Counted from the first letter of the stretch, positions 35,926-45,329 are shown. The stretch is 64,000 nucleotides of DNA from SZUA-38 sp965212525 (GCA_965212525.1 CBDBVC010000030.1:124001-188000); one strand, 5' to 3'. The notes: generated by a model not told the origin, from the sequence alone. A program made the numbers and translations.

Positions 35926-37503
35926 TCAGCTGTCGATCTTCTGTTTGGCGTCACGCCCGACCAGGGCAAAACCAACCGAATTGAAGTTGAAGTTCGCCAC
36001 TTCATCAAAGTGTCTGGCCGCAGATTCGGCATCACCACTGGCCTCTTCCGCCAGTGCCAGCTGATAGCGTATATACATGTTGTTGGCATGATCGGCCAGT
36101 GACAGGTGCTCGACTGCTGTGGTGTTATTACCGGCCTTCAAAGCAGCCATGCCCAGCACATAGTAGGCCGGTTCCAGCTTGCGCTCATTGTCGTCATCGG
36201 CCACCAGCGCCATGATGGCTTCGGCATGCTGTTCAGCTTCAAGGGTCTTGCCTTGATGAGCGGCCAGCAGACCCGAGAACAGATGGGTATTGGCCTGTTG
36301 CAGGCGCCTGGCATCGGCAGTACCGACATCCTCGGCGATGGCCATCACCAGATCATTGCGGCGTTCCACCAGATCAGCTGCCTTGTCGAGCATACCGGCG
36401 TGCATCGCGGTGGTGGCTGCACTGGTCAGCGCAAACACCTTGGCACCCTTGACCTGATCGCTGGGCGTTCCCAGCGCCTCAATGCCCTCGGCCAGTGCTT
36501 CCAGTTCGGCAATGCCCGTTGCGATGTCTCCCTGGTGGATTCGTGTGAACGCCTTGTAGGTTGCGGTGGCAGATTTGTTTTCAGGCGTGGCCAGTTCGAT
36601 GCCGCGATCATAGGCTGCTCGCGCAGCGTCGATATTGCCGAGGAATGAATTGACGTGCCCGTTCTTGTGTGCCGCCAACCACAGGGTTGGATCCACTTCC
36701 TCTGCCTGAGCATAGGCCTCTGCAGCACCTTCCAGATTGCCCAGTCCTCGATGAACATCACCCAGCATTTCATAGGCCTTGGCTTCACGCGGGTAAGCCT
36801 CGATGTAGACATAGGCCCATTCTTCGGCAGCCTCGAAATCCTTCGGCTCCCCGAACAGGTAACTGGAGGCCAGCCCCGATACTGCCGCGATTGAATCCGG
36901 CTCCAGCAGCAGCGCCTGCTCCAGATCATCACGTGCCCGGGTATTGTCGTTCTGACCACCCCTCGCATTGGCACGTACAATAAATGCACGCGGACTTTCA
37001 GGATACGCCTTGACCAGCTCGTCGGCCAGCCTGAGTCGCTCACCGGCATCGTTGGTGGTGAAGGTGCGGTTGATGGCGATCATCAGGCGCTCACCCTCCG
37101 AGACTCCTTCCAGATGGGCTTCCGCCGATTCCATCGATTCCTCGAATTCCTTGAATGAGAGAGCCGCATTGGCACGCCCGTAATAGCCAAGCGCAAACGT
37201 CGGCTCAAGCTCCACCGCTGCCATGAACTTGGCCCGCGCCTCGATATTTCGGCCCACATCCAGCAGTGCCTGACCTTCCTCATACAGTGCCTTCGCCTGA
37301 TCGTTTTCGGCACTGATGGGGATATCCTTGCCAGCGCTCACCTCAGGCGCCGGTTCGACAGTCGCTTCAACGACTGGCTCCGGTGTGGTTGTCACTTGAT
37401 CCGCCTGTTCCGATTGATCGGAACAGGCCACCAGAATCAGCACAGCAAACAGAATCCAGTGGCGTGACAAGGTAACTGTTCTGAACAGCATCGTTTCACC
37501 CAT
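35926..37503 (-). CDS. TPR-repeat lipoprotein
   Basis: A 525-residue protein. The ATG at 37501-37503 has a strong AGGAGG eight bases upstream, and TATACT on the minus strand (37531-37536) is a likely -10 box. The signal ends in LILVACSDQ, a lipobox with Ser at +2, so an outer-membrane lipoprotein is likely. An acidic, Glu/Pro/Val-rich linker follows, then about ten TPR-like helix pairs: ALYEEGQALLDVGRNIEARA, ALGYYGRANAALSFKEFEE, and AYEMLGDVHRGLGNLEGAA. It probably acts as a protein-binding scaffold at the periplasmic face. The partner is unknown. Confidence 0.85.
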   Translation of the reverse strand: MGETMLFRTVTLSRHWILFAVLILVACSDQSEQADQVTTTPEPVVEATVEPAPEVSAGKDIPISAENDQAKALYEEGQALLDVGRNIEARAKFMAAVELEPTFALGYYGRANAALSFKEFEESMESAEAHLEGVSEGERLMIAINRTFTTNDAGERLRLADELVKAYPESPRAFIVRANARGGQNDNTRARDDLEQALLLEPDSIAAVSGLASSYLFGEPKDFEAAEEWAYVYIEAYPREAKAYEMLGDVHRGLGNLEGAAEAYAQAEEVDPTLWLAAHKNGHVNSFLGNIDAARAAYDRGIELATPENKSATATYKAFTRIHQGDIATGIAELEALAEGIEALGTPSDQVKGAKVFALTSAATTAMHAGMLDKAADLVERRNDLVMAIAEDVGTADARRLQQANTHLFSGLLAAHQGKTLEAEQHAEAIMALVADDDNERKLEPAYYVLGMAALKAGNNTTAVEHLSLADHANNMYIRYQLALAEEASGDAESAARHFDEVANFNFNSVGFALVGRDAKQKIDS

Positions 37504-37652
37504 AGTCTTTCCCTCCTACGTGTTACTTTAAGTATAGACCATGGCGTGTGTTTAGCGAGACCGCACACGGGTGAAATATTTACCAAATGACTGAATTCAT
37601 GGCAATTATCCGGGCAACCCGGAATTCATGATGAGTGATTGATCGGATCTGG

Positions 37653-38231
37653 TCAGCGTTTTGATTTCGGATACAGCCAGGGTCGCAGCAACTGACTCAA
37701 CCAGGGCATCACCGGATAACTCATCAGCGCCGAGACGGCTATCACCGAGATGAACATGCCAAGCAACTGAGGCAGATCGCCAAGCAGTGGCCCGAGCAGG
37801 AGATTGACCAGCAGGATCAGTGGGTAGACGGCCATGACACCCATGATCACCATCTTGTAGTAGGGCGGCTGCATTGTTTTCGTCGAACGTGACCCGGGCA
37901 ATGTGAACCACAGCTCCAGTCCGCTGGACTGCTGAATCTGAGTGTCCTCACTGATCACCATGTCGCGCGACTGCCTTATCCAGTCATGGCACTGTTCAGA
38001 GGACTGCCACTGCCTGAGATTGTCACAGGTATCAAAGCGGACGATGATGACGTACTCCGGATGCTCTCTGTCCCTGGGTCGGATGATATCCACGCCGAGA
38101 AAGCCCTCGAAGGTCTCAACAACCCGATTGATGCCTTCAAGCCAGGTTTCGTAGTCATCGACGCGATCCGGATAGACGACATCCGAGACCACAACGGTGA
38201 CAGGGTCGATCTTCTGTTGATCAGCAGTCAT
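37653..38231 (-). CDS. Antibiotic biosynthesis monooxygenase (ABM) domain membrane protein
   Basis: A 192-residue protein from the ATG at 38229-38231, which has AGGGGGG upstream; the longer frame to 38261 is not preferred. Residues about 10-100 form an ABM dimeric alpha/beta barrel: VTVVVSDVVYPDRVDDYETW, FEGFLGVDII, and YVIIVRFDTCDNLRQWQSS. Two membrane helices follow (MVIMGVMAVYPLILLVNLLL and LGMFISVIAVSALMSYPV). ABM domains with this C-terminal helix pair are common hypothetical proteins. A redox or heme-linked role is possible but not shown by the sequence. Confidence 0.82.
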   Translation of the reverse strand: MTADQQKIDPVTVVVSDVVYPDRVDDYETWLEGINRVVETFEGFLGVDIIRPRDREHPEYVIIVRFDTCDNLRQWQSSEQCHDWIRQSRDMVISEDTQIQQSSGLELWFTLPGSRSTKTMQPPYYKMVIMGVMAVYPLILLVNLLLGPLLGDLPQLLGMFISVIAVSALMSYPVMPWLSQLLRPWLYPKSKR

Positions 38232-38371
38232 AGAGTGCCCCCCTTCATGCGCAAGACTCATCCGATAGCCATCAGTCTAGGCGATCAGAATCATGAAGAC
38301 ACTAAAAAACTGGCATTACCCGCCAATACCCCGGCAATCCGCTGTCGATATTCGATATCGCAATGGCTGTG

Positions 38372-39508
38372 CTAGTTCGGCGTCAGCTTGAGCAATCGCC
38401 CCTGGCTGCTGCCGCGATCGTCCTCCAGCACCCAGAGTGCACCATTCGGTCCTTCCACCACACTGCGGATTCGGGCATTCATCGGATAACGTTCAACCTC
38501 ACGCGCCGTTTCACCCTCCAGGGCCACGCGCACGATTGCCTGGGAAGACAGGCCCGCCAGCAGTGCATCACCACGCCAGTCGGCAAACAGGGATCCGCCA
38601 TACACCATCAGGTCACCCGGCGAGACAGTGGGTGTCCACCAGACGGCAGGCGCGGCAAATTCGGGCCGGGTATCGTGATCGGGTATGGGTCTGCCATCGT
38701 AGTGTTCGCCATTGGAGACGATCGGATATCCGTAATTGGCACCGCGCTTGATGTGGTTCAGTTCATCACCGCCGGCGGGTCCCATTTCTGCCACCCAGAG
38801 CTGGCCTTCAGGATCGAGTGCAATGCCCAGCGGGTTGCGGTGACCCAGCGACCAGAACTCATTGTAGACACCTATGTCATCCACCAGTGGATCCTGCTCG
38901 ATATAGTTGGCAAACGGGTTGCCGTCAGGAATGGTGCCATCGTCGTTGAGTCGCAGCACCTTGCCGATATTCGACTGCATGTCCTGCGAGGGCGTGAACT
39001 TCTGCCTGTCACCGGAGGTGACCCAGAGATGGCCGTTGTCATCGAACAGCAGTCGGTGACCATAATGACCGTAGCCAGACACCTTGGGATACTGGCGCCA
39101 GATGACCTCGACCCGGCCAAGTGAACCGCCGCGCGGGCTCAGTGTCAGTACGCCACGTGCCACGGCTGCACCACGGGTATCACCCTTGCCACTTTCGACG
39201 TAACTCAGGTAGATCATGTTGTTGCTGGCATATTCCGGGTGCAGGGCCACGTCGCCCAGTCCGCCCTGACCAAAATAGTCCACATCAGGCAGACCAACGA
39301 TGGGGCGTGACTGCTGCCCATCCTGGGTGACCACGCGCAACAGCCCCTTTTTCTCGGTCACCAGCATGCGACCATCAGGCAGAAAGGCCATCGCCCAGGG
39401 CTGGTCCAGTGAGGTAATCGGGGTAACCTTAAACGGCAGATCGGACTGAGCGCCTGCGTTGGAGAAGGTCAGGCTGGCCAGACACAGCAACAGGGTAAAT
39501 CGGGTCAT
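38372..39508 (-). CDS. PQQ-dependent aldose sugar dehydrogenase-like protein
   Basis: About 378 residues from the ATG at 39506-39508 (GAGGTG upstream) with a signal peptide ending near NAGAQ. The six-bladed glucose/sorbosone dehydrogenase propeller is clear: LDQPWAMAFLPDGRMLVTEK, GGLGDVALHPEYASN, the catalytic-site YGHYGHRLLFDDNG, FWSLGHRNPLGIA and PAGGDELNHI, then the final NGALWVLED. Such enzymes, like E. coli YliI, oxidise aldoses in the periplasm with PQQ and calcium. No PQQ synthesis genes are in the window, so the cofactor would come from elsewhere. Confidence 0.9.
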   Translation of the reverse strand: MTRFTLLLCLASLTFSNAGAQSDLPFKVTPITSLDQPWAMAFLPDGRMLVTEKKGLLRVVTQDGQQSRPIVGLPDVDYFGQGGLGDVALHPEYASNNMIYLSYVESGKGDTRGAAVARGVLTLSPRGGSLGRVEVIWRQYPKVSGYGHYGHRLLFDDNGHLWVTSGDRQKFTPSQDMQSNIGKVLRLNDDGTIPDGNPFANYIEQDPLVDDIGVYNEFWSLGHRNPLGIALDPEGQLWVAEMGPAGGDELNHIKRGANYGYPIVSNGEHYDGRPIPDHDTRPEFAAPAVWWTPTVSPGDLMVYGGSLFADWRGDALLAGLSSQAIVRVALEGETAREVERYPMNARIRSVVEGPNGALWVLEDDRGSSQGRLLKLTPN

Positions 39509-39688
39509 GGGAGCACCTCGCATGTAATTTCGCTCAATCCTACAAGCCTAATGTGAATTACGGATCATCACAACTTGGGCCATCGCGAAATTGACACGAC
39601 TGGTCGTGCGCCATGGCACCCGGGTCTTCAAAGGCGAAACTGAACATGAAATATTGTATGGTTGATTTGTTGACGGGAGGGACTGGTC

Positions 39689-40477
39689 ATGAACAGGCAA
39701 ACCATCGGGACAGTACTGATCGCCATATTGTCGGCGGCCGTTGTGGTCGCATTCTTCTTTTTCGAGCCAATTCCGCAGGACCCCGCATACCACAGTTTTT
39801 CCGATACGGAGACCATGCTGTCGATACCCAATGCACTCAATGTGCTGTCCAATGTACCGTTTCTGATCGTCGGCCTCATGGGGTTGCTGGCACTGGCCAG
39901 GGCACGAGACGGGTTTGTTACCATCCTGGCTTCCAACCACTGGGCCTACGTCACCCTGTTCCTCGGCGCCGGTCTGGTCGGTTTCGGCTCCGGCTATTAT
40001 CACCTGTGGCCGAACAACGAAACCCTGGTGTGGGATCGCATGCCGATGACCATCGCCTTCATGGGTTTTTTCTCAATCATCATTTCCGAGTACGTATCAG
40101 AGTACTGGGGCAGACGATTGCTGATCCCGCTTCTGATCATCGGCATCGGTTCGGTGGTCTACTGGTGGGTGACCGAAAGCCAGGGTGCCGGCGATCTTCG
40201 CTATTATGCCGTGGTACAGTTCTTCCCCATCCTGTGCATCCCGATCATGCTGCTGTGCTATAGCCCACGCTACACTCATGTTTCGGGTTACTGGCTGCTG
40301 CTGGCCACCTATGCCGCTGCCAAACTGTTCGAAACCTTCGATTCACAGATCCACTCGACACTGGTCGTGATCAGCGGACACAGCATCAAGCACGTCTTCC
40401 CGGCAATCGGGCTCTACCTGCTGATCCGCAGCTATCGACAACGCACTCAAGTTCTCGAAACAAATCCTGAAGACTGA
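39689..40477 (+). CDS. Ceramidase-family (CREST) seven-helix membrane protein
   Basis: A 262-residue integral membrane protein with about seven helices and a very good ribosome site (GGGAGGG). The hallmark positions of the alkaline ceramidase / CREST hydrolase superfamily are visible: NVLSNVPFLIVG, GSGYYHLWPNNETLVWDRMP (His and Asp) and the C-terminal SGHSIKHVFPAIG (HxxKH). These residues bind zinc in known members, which hydrolyse ceramides or related lipids. Whether this organism makes sphingolipids is unknown, so the substrate could be another amide lipid. The zinc-ribbon gene follows after 12 bases. Confidence 0.82.
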   Translation: MNRQTIGTVLIAILSAAVVVAFFFFEPIPQDPAYHSFSDTETMLSIPNALNVLSNVPFLIVGLMGLLALARARDGFVTILASNHWAYVTLFLGAGLVGFGSGYYHLWPNNETLVWDRMPMTIAFMGFFSIIISEYVSEYWGRRLLIPLLIIGIGSVVYWWVTESQGAGDLRYYAVVQFFPILCIPIMLLCYSPRYTHVSGYWLLLATYAAAKLFETFDSQIHSTLVVISGHSIKHVFPAIGLYLLIRSYRQRTQVLETNPED

Positions 40478-40489
40478 ACAGCCATCTAC

Positions 40490-40903
40490 ATGCAATGCCC
40501 GAGAGACCAAACTACCTTGCGAATCGATCAGCACACGAATCGGGACGCCTATCTGTGCCGAGACTGTCATGGAATCTTTCTGGGGCACTCGGAAATACCC
40601 GAGCAGTACCGGATATCAGAGCGCGGCAAGACTGATCTGAAGTTTTCAAACCTTGGTTGCCCATCCTGTCAGAAGCCCATGCGCGAGCTGTGCTACAGGC
40701 ACCAGGTCATCGATCTCTGTATTTCGTGCCAGTCCGTCTGGCTTGATGCAGGCGAACACAAGGAGTTTGCCGATCAACTCAAACGAATCAAACAGCATTC
40801 CGGTTTCGAAATACCCGACCTGGTTGCCGAAGAGGCACTCGAATTTCTGCTTGAGGCTGTCACCGAGTACACCATCGAGGCACTCATGACTCTGATGGAT
40901 TAA
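40490..40903 (+). CDS. Double zinc-ribbon (TFIIB-type) protein
   Basis: A 137-residue cytoplasmic protein with two zf-TFIIB-like ribbons. The first has C3, C23 and C26 (MQCPRDQ, LCRDCHGIFL) with Asp in place of the second Cys of the first knuckle. The second is complete: C57 and C60 (CPSC), C77 and C80 (CISCQSVWLDAGEHKEF), with the typical WLDxGE end. A helical tail follows. These ribbons are usually annotated only as zinc-binding. It begins 12 bases after the ceramidase-like gene and is probably in the same operon; its role there is unclear. Confidence 0.82.
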   Translation: MQCPRDQTTLRIDQHTNRDAYLCRDCHGIFLGHSEIPEQYRISERGKTDLKFSNLGCPSCQKPMRELCYRHQVIDLCISCQSVWLDAGEHKEFADQLKRIKQHSGFEIPDLVAEEALEFLLEAVTEYTIEALMTLMD

Positions 40904-40927
40904 CGCCAGCAGCAGCTGCAATTCTGA

Positions 40928-42604
40928 TTACTCAGTTATGCCAATCCTCGCAAGGCCCTCCAGCGCAAGCACCTGCTGAGGATCTAACTCGAGCGCCGCC
41001 TGATATGACTTCAGCGCGTCATCAGCCTGATCCATCAATTCGTGCGCACGTCCCAGCCCGGCCAGTGCATCGGCATTGCCCGGAAAGTCCCGGTTGGTGA
41101 GAAACAGCATGAAGTAACCTGGCCGGATCAGCCCGTCATCGAGCAAGCCGTGGGCTACACTGATCAGTTCGGGCACTGCCGCATGATGGTTTGTCAGGCT
41201 GCCATCAGTCTGAAAGCGCTGATACTGCAGCAGGCCGTTCTGGACCTTGTCCTTGCGCAGCTGTTCTGCCACCTGCAATGCCAGCGATGATGGCGCCAGA
41301 TATGCCAGTGCCGATTTCAGTGCAGGATCGCGTCCGGCAAGGTAGTCGGTCGACGTCATTGGTGCATCGATATGTGGATCGATGGCATCACGAAATTCAT
41401 TGGCAAGCCAGCTGTGCCAGTACAGTGTGGAAACCCGCAGCGTGAGCCCGCTGTGATCAAGCACCACCCGACGGGGATCGCTGAAGTGACTGGGGCTGGC
41501 ACCACCGGGTTCGCCGACAAAGATGGCATTGCTGTACTCCTCGAACTTGTGCAGCAAATGCTGTGCAGCCGAGTAGGTGCTGCGCCCCATCAGCACGTAA
41601 AGTTGCCCGTACTGATTGTATTCACTGCGCGACAGGCCCGTGATGAACGGAATCGTCCAGGCACCTATTCCGCCCGTATTGTGGCGCAGATCGATGACAT
41701 ATCGTGATACACCCGCCTCTCGCGCGGCGCCGAGTGTTTCGGCCACGAACACGCTGTAGGGGCGCGGCGGATTTTCCGCAAACTGATTCACCTGCACATA
41801 GATGGCATCGTTTTCGGGCAGCACTTTGAACCATTCATGCCGATTCCGATGACGCTGCCACAGTGGGGAAAGAACCCCATCAGCAAGACGGATCTGATCA
41901 TCAGGACCCATTGGCTTCAGCACGGTCTGTTGATGTGCAGTATCGCCCTTTTGAGTGGTCAATCTCAGCCGATCTGAAGAAGCCGTGATTCCGAGTATCG
42001 ACAATACCTGCGGCAGGGCCAGTCGGTCAGGTGCGATCAGCTTTGCGCGCTGATCGTTTTCATGAAAACTGGTGGCCCTGACCCGTTCGATGGCCTCTTC
42101 TACCGGCATCTCGTCGAAAGCGATAACCCTGTGACCCACCAGGGCTCGGTGCTGTTCGGTGGCACCGATCACAAACAGACCATCGGCAAACAGCTCGAAG
42201 CGAACAGGCAGCTGGCTGAATCTGAGCGCCTCGATTTTCGGCGGCGCTGTACCGCCATGACCCAGCTCTGCCTCGAGCGCCAGATCCGGATGCTGCCGTG
42301 GCAGGTGAAGGCGGGTGTGACCATCCCGCAGTAGCGCCACAATCTTCGCCATCGAGACAATGATCTCGGCATCACTCTTTTGTGGAATGGACTCGTTCAG
42401 TGAAGATACTGCCGCATCGAACGCTGTTTCCGGTACCTGCGTAAACGGTTTGAAATGAATCTCGCGAATGGCGGTGACCGCCTGCTTCAGATCCTCACGC
42501 CACTGCTGATCGGTCAAAGCCCGGTCGCCGGCATGGGCCAGTCCGGACAGGAAGATGAAACAAAGAATGACCACGAAATGTGATCCACGATTGAATACCC
42601 ACAT
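40928..42604 (-). CDS. S41-like (C-terminal processing type) protease with TPR tail
   Basis: About 558 residues from the ATG at 42602-42604 (GAGGA upstream), with a signal peptide ending at LAHAG. The tail-specific protease pattern is present: ALLRDGHTRLHLP early, AIYVQVNQFAEN, YVIDLRHNTGGIGAW, LYVLMGRSTYSAAQHLLHKF with the expected nucleophile Ser, and IFVGEPGGASPSHF. No PDZ domain is evident. The C-terminus (about 510-558) is a TPR (LAGLGRAHELMDQADDALKS then ALELDP). The substrate is unknown; a periplasmic hydrolase is likely. Confidence 0.85.
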   Translation of the reverse strand: MWVFNRGSHFVVILCFIFLSGLAHAGDRALTDQQWREDLKQAVTAIREIHFKPFTQVPETAFDAAVSSLNESIPQKSDAEIIVSMAKIVALLRDGHTRLHLPRQHPDLALEAELGHGGTAPPKIEALRFSQLPVRFELFADGLFVIGATEQHRALVGHRVIAFDEMPVEEAIERVRATSFHENDQRAKLIAPDRLALPQVLSILGITASSDRLRLTTQKGDTAHQQTVLKPMGPDDQIRLADGVLSPLWQRHRNRHEWFKVLPENDAIYVQVNQFAENPPRPYSVFVAETLGAAREAGVSRYVIDLRHNTGGIGAWTIPFITGLSRSEYNQYGQLYVLMGRSTYSAAQHLLHKFEEYSNAIFVGEPGGASPSHFSDPRRVVLDHSGLTLRVSTLYWHSWLANEFRDAIDPHIDAPMTSTDYLAGRDPALKSALAYLAPSSLALQVAEQLRKDKVQNGLLQYQRFQTDGSLTNHHAAVPELISVAHGLLDDGLIRPGYFMLFLTNRDFPGNADALAGLGRAHELMDQADDALKSYQAALELDPQQVLALEGLARIGITE

Positions 42605-42745
42605 AGACAATTCCTCGATATAGTGGGTGCTGCATGAAGACTTGGACGCAGGCCAGCCAGAATAGGTTTAATTGCTGAAGATCTGACACCGGTGGCACAC
42701 ATTGCGCTCAAAGACCGAATACAGAGAAAACAAAAGGGGCTCAAG

Positions 42746-43195
42746 ATGATGACACCATTCAAACTTCCATTCTGGCCAGGCGCAATACTGGCTCTGATAC
42801 TGATCGGTTCAGAGTCAAGCCATGCAGAATCCGAAACACGAGAGCCGATGTCGGAAACCGGCAAACAGATCATGATGCAGATGATCTCCGATCACGCGCG
42901 CTGTTCGGCATTCTACGATGCCTTCGACAGGGAGCTGCGACGCCGGCCTGAAGTGGAAAACAGTGAGCGGGCGGCGATGCTGATCCAGGTGCACCTGAAG
43001 GTCGCCTCCGCGGCATCGATGAATCTTGACGAGGTGAAAGATCCCAACCAGTTTGCCTACAATGAGGTCCGCCATCAGGGCAGGCTGCTGACCGATGAAT
43101 CACGGGCAGCAGAGGACATCAGTGACTTCATGCAGACCAACCTGGACTTCTGCATGGACCTGATGAACGAACTGAAAGAGCAGCTCGGCAAATGA
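42746..43195 (+). CDS. Small exported helical protein
   Basis: About 149 residues from the ATG at 42746 (AAGGGG upstream); the longer frame from 42692 would bury the signal peptide MMTPFKLPFWPGAILALILIGS. The mature part is helical: TGKQIMMQMISDHARCSAFYDAF, EVENSERAAMLIQVHLKVASAA, and MQTNLDFCMDLMNELKEQL. Two cysteines (ARC and DFC) could pair. No family is recognised. It diverges from the S41-like protease, so the 141-base gap between their starts holds both promoters. Confidence 0.75.
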   Translation: MMTPFKLPFWPGAILALILIGSESSHAESETREPMSETGKQIMMQMISDHARCSAFYDAFDRELRRRPEVENSERAAMLIQVHLKVASAASMNLDEVKDPNQFAYNEVRHQGRLLTDESRAAEDISDFMQTNLDFCMDLMNELKEQLGK

Positions 43196-43335
43196 GAGTG
43201 TACACTTTCGATATCGCACTGTGCCTGTTGCCTCAGCCAGGCAGATGATGTCGCATTAGACGATATGCAGGATGTGACTTCAGGAGACAGGTCTGGATGC
43301 TGGGTCGAAAGACATGATTGAATAGGGGAACTGAC

Positions 43336-44118
43336 ATGACAGAATGCTATTTACTGCACAACACCCGTATGTCCAGGAAAACGATCACGGCTGTCTTGCT
43401 CATCTTTCTGCTGGGCTTCCCGCTCTACACAGTGGCGCAATCCGGTTCACGACCCATTGCAGATCTGATTCTGATTGAAAGTTTCAAACTGCAGGAGATC
43501 ATTGCATCACACTACAATGAAGAGCAGAACTTTCAACTGAAATATCTGGATGTATTCTGGCAGAAACCTGACGACTGGGAAGACAGTGGTGTCCGTGATA
43601 TGGGCGTCATCGAACAGGGCGTAATTCAAATCATGTTTGATGACCCAGACGATTCAATTATCACATTATCACCTGTTATCTCGGACGATGGTCTGCAAGT
43701 GACAACGTGGCAATGCGAAACCGGTGATATTCCAGACATTGCACTGACCTGGCTCGGTTGCAGTTACACGGGTGAAGCACAAATCAGTAACGAACTGATC
43801 ATGATTGTGAATGAAGTTGCCAGGTTCAAGGCCCTGGTATCCGGCGAGTACATGATGAACGGTTCACTTCCGGATGCGGGCGACATCAACCACAGTTTCA
43901 AGCCAGACTGGACCGGCACACGCGTGGCCTCCATCTCGTTGCAGGATAACGGCCTGGTGGAATTGAGACTGATTGCCGATGAGGATTCTCCGGCCGGGGT
44001 TGTTCTCTACACACCCGTGGTGACAGAGGGAGATGAACAGGTGAATCAGTGGAATTGTCACTCACCCGACATACCCGATATCAGGGAATTGCTGGATCAG
44101 TGCATCTACAGTTCCTGA
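43336..44118 (+). CDS. Secreted protein of two tandem pilin-like globular domains
   Basis: About 260 residues from the ATG at 43336 (AGGGGA upstream). An ordinary signal-like segment (RKTITAVLLIFLLGFPLYTVA) replaces the prepilin GFTLIE start. Two units follow. Unit 1 ends GVIQIMFDDPDDSIITLSPV then TTWQCETGDIPDIALTWLGC. Unit 2 has VARFKALVSGEYMMNGSLPD, TRVASISLQDNGLVELRL, then VVLYTPV and NQWNCHSPDIPDIRELLDQC. This is the type IV pilin C-terminal pattern: an nG.lP linker, a VxSI strand, ltP, and a W-x-C to C disulphide loop. Its role is unknown; it may be a soluble pilin-domain binder. Confidence 0.7.
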   Translation: MTECYLLHNTRMSRKTITAVLLIFLLGFPLYTVAQSGSRPIADLILIESFKLQEIIASHYNEEQNFQLKYLDVFWQKPDDWEDSGVRDMGVIEQGVIQIMFDDPDDSIITLSPVISDDGLQVTTWQCETGDIPDIALTWLGCSYTGEAQISNELIMIVNEVARFKALVSGEYMMNGSLPDAGDINHSFKPDWTGTRVASISLQDNGLVELRLIADEDSPAGVVLYTPVVTEGDEQVNQWNCHSPDIPDIRELLDQCIYSS

Positions 44119-45329
44119 CCAATCTTCACCAGTCCAACCCGATTGGAACTCGACTGGTGGATCAGCAGGTCACCATCACGCGTCACCCAAACGTGTCGAA
44201 TGATGCCAACGCCCGAGGGAATAGCCCAGCTCTGGAAGGTTTCTGTCGCCGGGTCAAATCGCACCAGGGCATCGGGTCGCATGGCCGATTCGTTGTACCA
44301 GATCACATCGTCGATCACAGCGATGGCATAGGGATGTGATTTTGGCCCGCTGGGCGAGTCCCACTGTCTGATCTCGGCGGTTTTTGGATCCAGCCGGCCG
44401 ATCTTGCCGAGTGATGAATTGACGAACCAGACACGACCCTTGCTGTCCAGATCGAGTCTTCGAATGCGGGTTCGTTCATCCGGCACCTCGTAATAGGTCA
44501 GCTCCATGCTGTCCGGATCCATGGCGGCCAGCATGTTGATGCCATTGTAAGCAACCCAGACTGTCCCGTCTGCAGCCACTTTGATGCCATAGGGACGCGG
44601 TTTGGTGTCAATTTCCTTCAGCGCTCCCGTTTTCGGGTTCAAGCGGCCGAGTACTGCGGCACGCTGTGCCGTGAAGTAGAGATTGCCGTTGGGATGAAAC
44701 ACGGCCGTGTGCGGGTCACCGGCTTCTGTGCTGTATTCAGTAATCTCCCCGTTTTTCGGATTCAGTTTGCCGATGGTGGCGTTGCTGTTGCCTGTGTACC
44801 AGATGAAGCCCTCATCATCGGGCAGAATACTGTGCGGGCGGGCCGAAGGCGGTAGTGGATACTCCTTCATTTCACCGGTTTCGGCATCGAGCCGTCCTGC
44901 CAGACTGGCCCACATGCCCGTCCACCAGATCTTGCCGTCGGGTGCCTCGATCGGATCACGCGAGCGCTGCCCAAGCGTCGGCACCATCCATTCGACGATC
45001 TCGATCTCGATCTCGATATCGCCATCGACCAGTGTCGGCCGTCGTGAGCTGTCTTCGGGAAAATGCTGCATCAGATAGGCAGCCAGCGTGGCGGCATCAT
45101 CGTCGGGCAATACAATCATGCTCGCCATCACATTCTGCCACTGTTGGGCCGTACTGTAGCCGGCAGTCCGTGTGATCTGACGCGTGCCATGACAACTGAG
45201 GCAATACTGCTCGACAAGGGCCTTGCCCTCGCCATCAGGAAATTCATCGGGCAGTTTCGATTTTGCCAGCACCGCCTGGCCCGTGAGAATAATCGATAAG
45301 ATGAGTGCAATCGTCAGCCTGTAGATCAT
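44106..45329 (-). CDS. Cytochrome c fused to a streptogramin-lyase-like propeller
   Basis: About 407 residues from the ATG at 45327-45329 (GGGGACAC upstream) with a signal peptide to about VLAKS. Residues about 30-100 form a small c-type cytochrome: heme motif C43-L-S-C46-H47, and a possible distal Met in MASMIVLP. Six-fold repeats follow: DEGFIWYTGNSNATIGKLNP, PNGNLYFTAQRAAVLGRLNP and DGTVWVAYNGINMLAAMDP. This is the Vgb lyase-like propeller pattern. Known Vgb opens the streptogramin ring, but heme-fused relatives are more likely redox or sensor proteins. Its 3' end overlaps the pilin-like gene by 13 bases. Confidence 0.82.
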   Translation of the reverse strand: MIYRLTIALILSIILTGQAVLAKSKLPDEFPDGEGKALVEQYCLSCHGTRQITRTAGYSTAQQWQNVMASMIVLPDDDAATLAAYLMQHFPEDSSRRPTLVDGDIEIEIEIVEWMVPTLGQRSRDPIEAPDGKIWWTGMWASLAGRLDAETGEMKEYPLPPSARPHSILPDDEGFIWYTGNSNATIGKLNPKNGEITEYSTEAGDPHTAVFHPNGNLYFTAQRAAVLGRLNPKTGALKEIDTKPRPYGIKVAADGTVWVAYNGINMLAAMDPDSMELTYYEVPDERTRIRRLDLDSKGRVWFVNSSLGKIGRLDPKTAEIRQWDSPSGPKSHPYAIAVIDDVIWYNESAMRPDALVRFDPATETFQSWAIPSGVGIIRHVWVTRDGDLLIHQSSSNRVGLVKIGQEL

